Origin: Scybalenecus merdavium
GTDB taxonomy: Bacteria > Bacillota > Clostridia > Oscillospirales > Acutalibacteraceae
Direction: 5' to 3'
DNA length: 64,000 nucleotides
Assembly (NCBI GenBank): GCA_018714405.1
Contig: DVNM01000002.1
Coordinates: 65,243-129,242, forward strand
A program made the position numbers and the translations under genes. Below, piece by piece: positions 61,017 through 64,000 of this stretch. A model generated the notes under the pieces. That model made no database searches and was not told the DNA's origin. It worked only from the letters and a program-made list of their open reading frames with translations. The stretch's first letter is position 1, and every line of letters begins with the position of its first letter.

Positions 61017-61044
61017 TGCTTACAAAATAACCGTTTTGTATAAT
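61017..61044. repeat. dif-like site 2, left junction of the element
   Basis: The right arm, TTTTGTATAAT, is perfect; the left arm keeps TACAAAA (7 of 11). The spacer is TAACCG, 6 bp. The right arm is the outer part of the left terminal repeat of the 2.57-kb element. Between sites 1 and 2 lie 67 bases with no recognised feature. Confidence 0.7.
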
Positions 61045-61098
61045 TCACACTCGCGCTACTCCTTCCCACGCTTCTAATATTGACATCAGCCATGAACT

Positions 61099-61189
61099 GT
61101 GTTATTATAACAACGCAGGGTTACGCTATTGCGTAACAAACACAATACCCCTTAAGTCCATATGCAGGTGCCAACCGCATGGGTATTGT
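61099..61189. other. Structured left region of the element
   Basis: Several inverted repeats lie close together: GTTATTATAAC (61101-61111), GTTACGC/GCGTAAC with a 4-nt loop (61120-61137), and ACAATACCC/GGGTATTGT (61142-61189) enclosing a second hairpin, ATGC-A-GGT/ACC-GCAT. Single-strand origins of rolling-circle plasmids look like this, but the assignment is inference. Confidence 0.5.
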
Positions 61190-61195
61190 AACACA

Positions 61196-61230
61196 AAAGG
61201 CGCTGGTTTTCAAGCCGGCGCCTTTTTTTT
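61196..61230. terminator. Terminator at the end of the integrase gene
   Basis: AAAGGCGCTGG pairs with CCGGCGCCTTT (one G-T) across an 8-nt loop, with T8 on the plus strand and AAAA on the other side. On the minus strand it lies just beyond the integrase stop. Confidence 0.75.
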
Positions 61231-61780
61231 ATGCGTTTTTTTCCGTCAGCTCATCCGCAAGCGCATATAAAAGCGTTGTAGTCAAACTGTCATGGTTTAG
61301 CTGCTTTTGTATTTCCGGCAAGCTCTTTCCTTGCCTGCGCAAGTAAACTGCATAGTTCTTGCGCAAGCTGTGCGGGCTTAAATTAAGCCGCACATTAAAC
61401 CGCTTAGCAGCGCGCTTCAAATCCAAAAAGACCGCTTGCCTCGTCCTGTGCTTTCGCCAGTCTCTAGCACCCTCGAACACCCAGTAACGGCCGTGCACGA
61501 TCTCCATTTTAGCAAGCATTTGCTTACTAAAATAACGTGTACTTTTTTTACCGGTCTTGCGCTCAGTTATCGTTATTCCGTGCCGCTTCATCTGCCGCGC
61601 ACGCTGCACCTGCTCATATTTGAGTTCAAGCACATCATCTATACGCCAGCCTGTCGCAAGCGCCACCTCGCAAACAACTTTGTTATCCGGCGTTAGCGAC
61701 CACAAAAGCGCACTTAGCGCATCTGTTTCTAAAAAATCAGACCTAATCGGTTTCCCTCCTAATTTCGTAATGCTCTCCAT
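61229..61780 (-). CDS. Minimal tyrosine recombinase (integrase)
   Basis: A 183-residue protein that is almost only the catalytic domain. Seen: ATGWRIDDVLELK (Arg about 46), TERKTGKKS (Lys about 75), SPHSLRKNYA (HxxR, 137/140), LNHDSLTTTLLYA (His 163, Tyr 172). A core-binding domain is lacking. The best ribosome site, TTAGGAGGG, lies inside the chosen frame and points to an ATT codon at 61747 that overlaps the rep stop; ATG 61780 and TTG 61795 have no site. The start is therefore uncertain. It is coupled to rep and probably integrates or excises the element. Confidence 0.8.
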   Translation of the reverse strand: MESITKLGGKPIRSDFLETDALSALLWSLTPDNKVVCEVALATGWRIDDVLELKYEQVQRARQMKRHGITITERKTGKKSTRYFSKQMLAKMEIVHGRYWVFEGARDWRKHRTRQAVFLDLKRAAKRFNVRLNLSPHSLRKNYAVYLRRQGKSLPEIQKQLNHDSLTTTLLYALADELTEKNA

Positions 61781-62645
61781 TCCAAATAAGCGCAAAATCG
61801 AACATTTGTTCTATGGTGTTTTCACCCTCCAAGTCCTGCACTTCGTCCGGAACTTCCGCTGCCGCGCGCTTATAATATTCAGCCAAAACCCCATATTTCT
61901 GTAAAAACCGCCGCCCCTTCAAAGTATAGCCAAGGGCTTCTAAAATTGCAAGCCCAGCATCTACATCTGCAGCATAATCAAAAGGCTTTACACAATATTT
62001 AGTAACTTCCGCAACGCCCTGCCAGTCCCCAGATTTAACTGCCTGAACACTGACTTGAAAAAGCTGTTCAGAACCGCAAGCATTCGCCCAGAGTGTCCTT
62101 AAATAGTCGTGCTTTAAATAATATTTGGTGTCATTGAAGTAGCTTTTTCTAACCGCAACGAGCACATGCAAATGTGGATGAAAAGTTCCCTTTTCTACGT
62201 TAAATGATACTTCTAAAGCCCTTAAAGCCCCTTTAAACGCCTTTTTAACCCTTTTATAACCCCAAAACTTGCGAAAGCTCAAATACAGCTTGTCGACCGT
62301 TTCAGCCAATTTTTCAGGCGCACAATTTGGTACGGTAAGCACCAGATGTAAAAAACGATAGCCATCTTTTTCCATTGCCTCGGCACATCTTAACATTTCA
62401 GCAAACAGCTTCATAGATCGCCTGTATTGGCACATTGGGCACACTCGTTCCCGGCAAAAATTTGCCGCAACAAGTTCCCGGCCTTTAAAAAATAGACGCG
62501 TCCCGCATTGCTTTAAATGATTTCCTTTGTCTGTTCCAGCAAAATACCGGCTCTTCTCTAAAAGCTCCGCAACAGCTTCTGCATACTCTTTATACATGCT
62601 GTACTCTCTCTGCCTTTCGAGTATGCTTTGTAAATCCTCAAACAT
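61743..62645 (-). CDS. rep: Rolling-circle replication initiator, Rep_1 type
   Basis: A 300-residue HUH-type initiator that nicks the plus origin of small plasmids. Seen: a cysteine motif, CRERVCPMCQYRRSMKLF (residues 64-81), FLHLVLTVPN (motif 1, about 98-107), the HUH motif HPHLHVLV (156-163), and the catalytic Tyr in VTKYCVKP (Tyr 217 with Lys 220). This order is that of the pC194/pUB110 family. The ATG at 62645 has no clear binding site; Met 17 after GAGAG is an alternative. It overlaps the integrase gene. Confidence 0.88.
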   Translation of the reverse strand: MFEDLQSILERQREYSMYKEYAEAVAELLEKSRYFAGTDKGNHLKQCGTRLFFKGRELVAANFCRERVCPMCQYRRSMKLFAEMLRCAEAMEKDGYRFLHLVLTVPNCAPEKLAETVDKLYLSFRKFWGYKRVKKAFKGALRALEVSFNVEKGTFHPHLHVLVAVRKSYFNDTKYYLKHDYLRTLWANACGSEQLFQVSVQAVKSGDWQGVAEVTKYCVKPFDYAADVDAGLAILEALGYTLKGRRFLQKYGVLAEYYKRAAAEVPDEVQDLEGENTIEQMFDFALIWNGEHYEIRRETD

Positions 62646-62726
62646 GGCGTAACCATGCGCATTTGCGGTGGGTTTTTCCTATTTCATGGTGTTTCTAAAT
62701 TATCAAGTAAAGAAATAAAATAGAAG

Positions 62727-62798
62727 CATTTAACAAACCTGAAAATGTTAAATGTTTTGGAATTACTCAATTCGAGTAGCGTTTTTTACTCAAATTGA
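62727..62798. other. Inverted repeats upstream of rep, candidate replication origin
   Basis: CATTTAACA/TGTTAAATG (62727-62754, 10-nt spacer) is followed by TCAATTCGAGTA/TACTCAAATTGA (62767-62798, 8-nt loop, one mismatch). Paired inverted repeats near rep are typical of double-strand origins, but no known nick sequence is recognised. Confidence 0.45.
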
Positions 62799-63590
62799 AT
62801 AGCCGTTCCAGCGCCGCGTGCGCTCGCTTCGCTTGCTCGTCTGCACAAGGTCAACAAGGTTTCTACTCGCTCCCTGCGCTCTGCCGGCCTGCTTTGCCCT
62901 CGCTGCTGGCGCGGTCGCTCGGTCGGTCAATGCGTAGCGCGGCACTGGCAGCGCCACACCTCGCGCCGGCTTTTTGCGGTGCCGCGCTCGCCGCCTCGCC
63001 GCGTCGGCACTGCGCTCGCCAAAGCTCGCTACGCCTTCCTTGCTCGGCGTTCGCGGCGCTCGGTCAGTATCTGCGTTGTCCCCGTAGCGCGTCCCCTCGT
63101 AAAAGCAAGGGCAAGTAAACGGCTGCGCCGCCCTTGCTTTTCCTCGTGCTACGCGCTCGGGGTGGCTCGCTCGTGCTCACTCTTCAAAATCTCGCGCCGC
63201 ATCCCCCGCGCCCTACTCGTTCCGGCCCCTAGGCGGCGGGGCCGTTTTCGCCCTCGGCCTCAACTCGGCCTGTGCCGCAAGGGGGCACGGCTGCTGCGCA
63301 GCCTGCCCACGCAAGCTCTTGCGTGCTCGGCCGTCCCCGCCGCTAAGGGCGGCAACCCCGCGCGGGGTTGCCAGCATTTCACGCACTGCAACTTTTAATA
63401 AAAAAACACCATTCACGCCCGGTTTTTCTCCCCCCTTCCCGTTCCCCCCGCTGGGGGGAAAGCGCAGGGTTACGCAGTTAAGCGGCGGCCTCGCCGCCCC
63501 TTTTCATGCTGCGCCCTCAACCGGACGCCTGCAAGGGTTTTACAAGCGCGTTCCGCGCCCTTGCAGGCTGCTTGTACCACTCACCCGCTC
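62799..63590. other. GC-rich, hairpin-dense non-coding segment
   Basis: About 0.8 kb without a credible gene, far richer in GC than the rest. GCTCG occurs 12 times from 62822 to 63328. Perfect inverted repeats crowd the right half: CGGCCCC/GGGGCCG (63223-63244), CACGCAAG/CTTGCGTG (63308-63325), a 22-base palindrome at 63351-63372, TTCCCCCC/GGGGGGAA (63442-63460), GGCGGC/GCCGCC (63484-63498), and GCCTGCAAGGG/CCCTTGCAGGC (63527-63568), with TACAAGC/GCTTGTA (63541-63576) as an alternative to the last. Open frames here give only Arg/Ala/Ser/Cys-rich sequence. Confidence 0.65.
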
Positions 63591-63596
63591 AAGTGA

Positions 63597-63627
63597 ATTA
63601 TACAAAACACGATATATTTTGTATAAT
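63597..63627. repeat. dif-like site 3, right junction of the element
   Basis: The same arms, ATTATACAAAA and TTTTGTATAAT, with a 9-bp spacer CACGATATA. The left arm is the outer part of the right terminal repeat of the element. Confidence 0.78.
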
Positions 63628-63672
63628 TATATCAATTTTTAAAGCGGTTGTCAAGTCTGCCCTTTAAGGGGA

Positions 63673-63712
63673 AAATAGCAGCCCTGAGTTCAAACACTCA
63701 GGGCTGCTATTT
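63673..63712. terminator. Terminator of the serine recombinase gene
   Basis: A perfect 16-bp stem, AAATAGCAGCCCTGAG/CTCAGGGCTGCTATTT, with an 8-nt loop. It lies just beyond the recombinase stop on the minus strand. Confidence 0.88.
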
Positions 63713-63719
63713 GCTGGGG

Positions 63720-64000
63720 TTAGATAGCGATACTTTTTACATCTACCATGTTGCGGCGGTCATGGTTGACAACTTGCGTCGGCTCCTGCTCGGTATCAAC
63801 CTGTCCGACAAAGCTATAATGGATTTCGATTTTCCGGGTGTTGGTTTCCCGGTCTAATTCATGTATCAAAATACGGTCGATAAACTCATGGACGTTTTCA
63901 TAGGTCAATTCCTGTATGTCGCTGTATTTCCCGACAATCTGAATAAACCTTGATATATCCCTTTTTCGCTCGGTAACGGTTGCGATCTGCTGTTGTAACT
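63720..64000 (-). CDS. Large serine recombinase, C-terminal part (DUF4368)
   Basis: The minus-strand frame is open to the window end and shows 93 residues of a DUF4368 tail: ERKRDISRFIQIVGKYSDIQELTYENVHEF, LIHELDRETNTRKIEIHYSFVG, ending DVKSIAI. This is the C-terminal end of TnpX/Tn4451-type large serine recombinases, which lie at one end of integrative elements. The catalytic serine domain lies outside the window. A 16-bp terminator follows the stop. It marks a second mobile element next to the Rep unit. Confidence 0.9.
   Translation of the reverse strand, partial: LQQQIATVTERKRDISRFIQIVGKYSDIQELTYENVHEFIDRILIHELDRETNTRKIEIHYSFVGQVDTEQEPTQVVNHDRRNMVDVKSIAI

Larger units (their letters stand above)
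61034..63607. mobile_element. 2.57-kb Rep and integrase element with 15-bp inverted ends
   Basis: The unit is bounded by perfect 15-bp inverted repeats: TTTTGTATAATTCAC (61034-61048) and GTGAATTATACAAAA (63593-63607). Both ends touch dif-like palindromes. Inside are a left structured region, a tyrosine recombinase and a rolling-circle Rep (both minus strand), AT-rich inverted repeats upstream of rep, and a GC-rich hairpin-dense segment. A 13-bp direct repeat, CGCAGGGTTACGC, occurs at 61114-61126 and 63463-63475. This looks like an integrated rolling-circle plasmid or minimal integrative element. No mobilisation relaxase other than Rep is seen. Confidence 0.7.

Noticed and set aside
62795..63398. 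Open frames of 107 and 139 codons in the GC-rich block
   Set aside because: Sequence is Arg/Ala/Ser/Cys-rich, without motif or ribosome site, as expected when stop codons are rare in GC-rich DNA.
61034..63607. Identification as Tn916 or a known named plasmid
   Set aside because: The site layout recalls Tn916 coupling sequences, but no conjugation or tetracycline-resistance genes exist here and the integrase is much shorter than the Tn916 Int.
1..64000. CRISPR array or cas genes
   Set aside because: No regularly spaced direct repeats and no Cas-like protein were seen.

Overview
The window reads as chromosomal DNA from a spore-forming, Gram-positive clostridial anaerobe. An Oscillospirales/Ruminococcaceae-type gut bacterium is my best guess, and this is inference. 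The evidence is six sporulation or germination genes (spoIIR, spoVM, sipL, spoIVA, spoIIM, cwlD), Firmicutes gene order, strong Shine-Dalgarno sequences, near-consensus sigma-A promoters, many intrinsic terminators, and flavodoxin and flavin-reductase genes suited to anaerobic life. By eye the base composition is moderate (about half GC), with AT-rich intruders at 11.1-13.2 kb and an extremely GC-rich patch at 62.8-63.6 kb.

Layout. 0-2.1 kb: sugar catabolism (araD end, GH29 fucosidase). 2.1-2.8 kb: wreck of an IS3-family element. 2.8-4.4 kb (-): ACT-domain and UPF0210 genes. 4.6-8.7 kb: PHP protein, AsnC-type regulator, aminotransferase, ispE and spoIIR. 8.8-13.2 kb: TM2 protein, two tRNA-Leu genes flanking a GHSKG hydrolase, then an AT-rich island with a DUF4062 gene and a frameshifted unknown gene. 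13.2-20.7 kb: rarA, then a LysR/MerR-headed redox cluster (three flavodoxin-fold proteins, aldo/keto reductase, DUF4405 membrane protein, cyclophilin-like lipoprotein, flavin reductase). 20.8-38.4 kb: a FAD oxidoreductase and the classic Firmicutes block yicC-remA-gmk-rpoZ-priA-def-fmt-(metallopeptidase)-rsmB-rlmN-prpC-prkC-rsgA-thiN, ending in a spore-envelope module spoVM-sipL-spoIVA. spoVM (29 aa) and an unnamed 47-aa membrane protein are both very short genes that are easily missed. 38.5-53.1 kb: envelope, tRNA-modification, glycolysis, ribosome and GTPase genes (mtaB, a D-Ala-D-Ala carboxypeptidase, pgi, DUF177-rpmF, der-plsY, cwlD-radA). 53.2-56.0 kb (-): asd-dapA-dapB for lysine/diaminopimelate/dipicolinate precursors. 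56.2-59.9 kb: queA-tgt, yajC, a TIGR04086 protein and spoIIM. 59.9-60.9 kb (-): a chromosomal XerD-like recombinase gene.

The right end is mobile DNA. A compact unit of about 2.57 kb (61034-63607) is bounded by perfect 15-bp inverted terminal repeats. It carries a rolling-circle (HUH) Rep, a minimal tyrosine recombinase and roughly 0.8 kb of GC-rich, hairpin-dense non-coding DNA. It sits among copies of a dif-like site (ATTATACAAAA, short spacer, TTTTGTATAAT) directly upstream of xerD. Beyond it, the C-terminal end of a large serine recombinase runs off the window. I consider this the best candidate for something undescribed.

A second theme is regulatory overlap. Two terminators overlap the start of a downstream promoter's transcript, at merR and yicC. 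Two other terminators carry the next gene's Shine-Dalgarno in their right arm, with the start codon touching the U-tract, at spoIIR and the TIGR04086 gene. A putative sigma-E promoter for sipL-spoIVA overlaps the spoVM terminator. All names rest on reading motifs by eye; no database search was possible.
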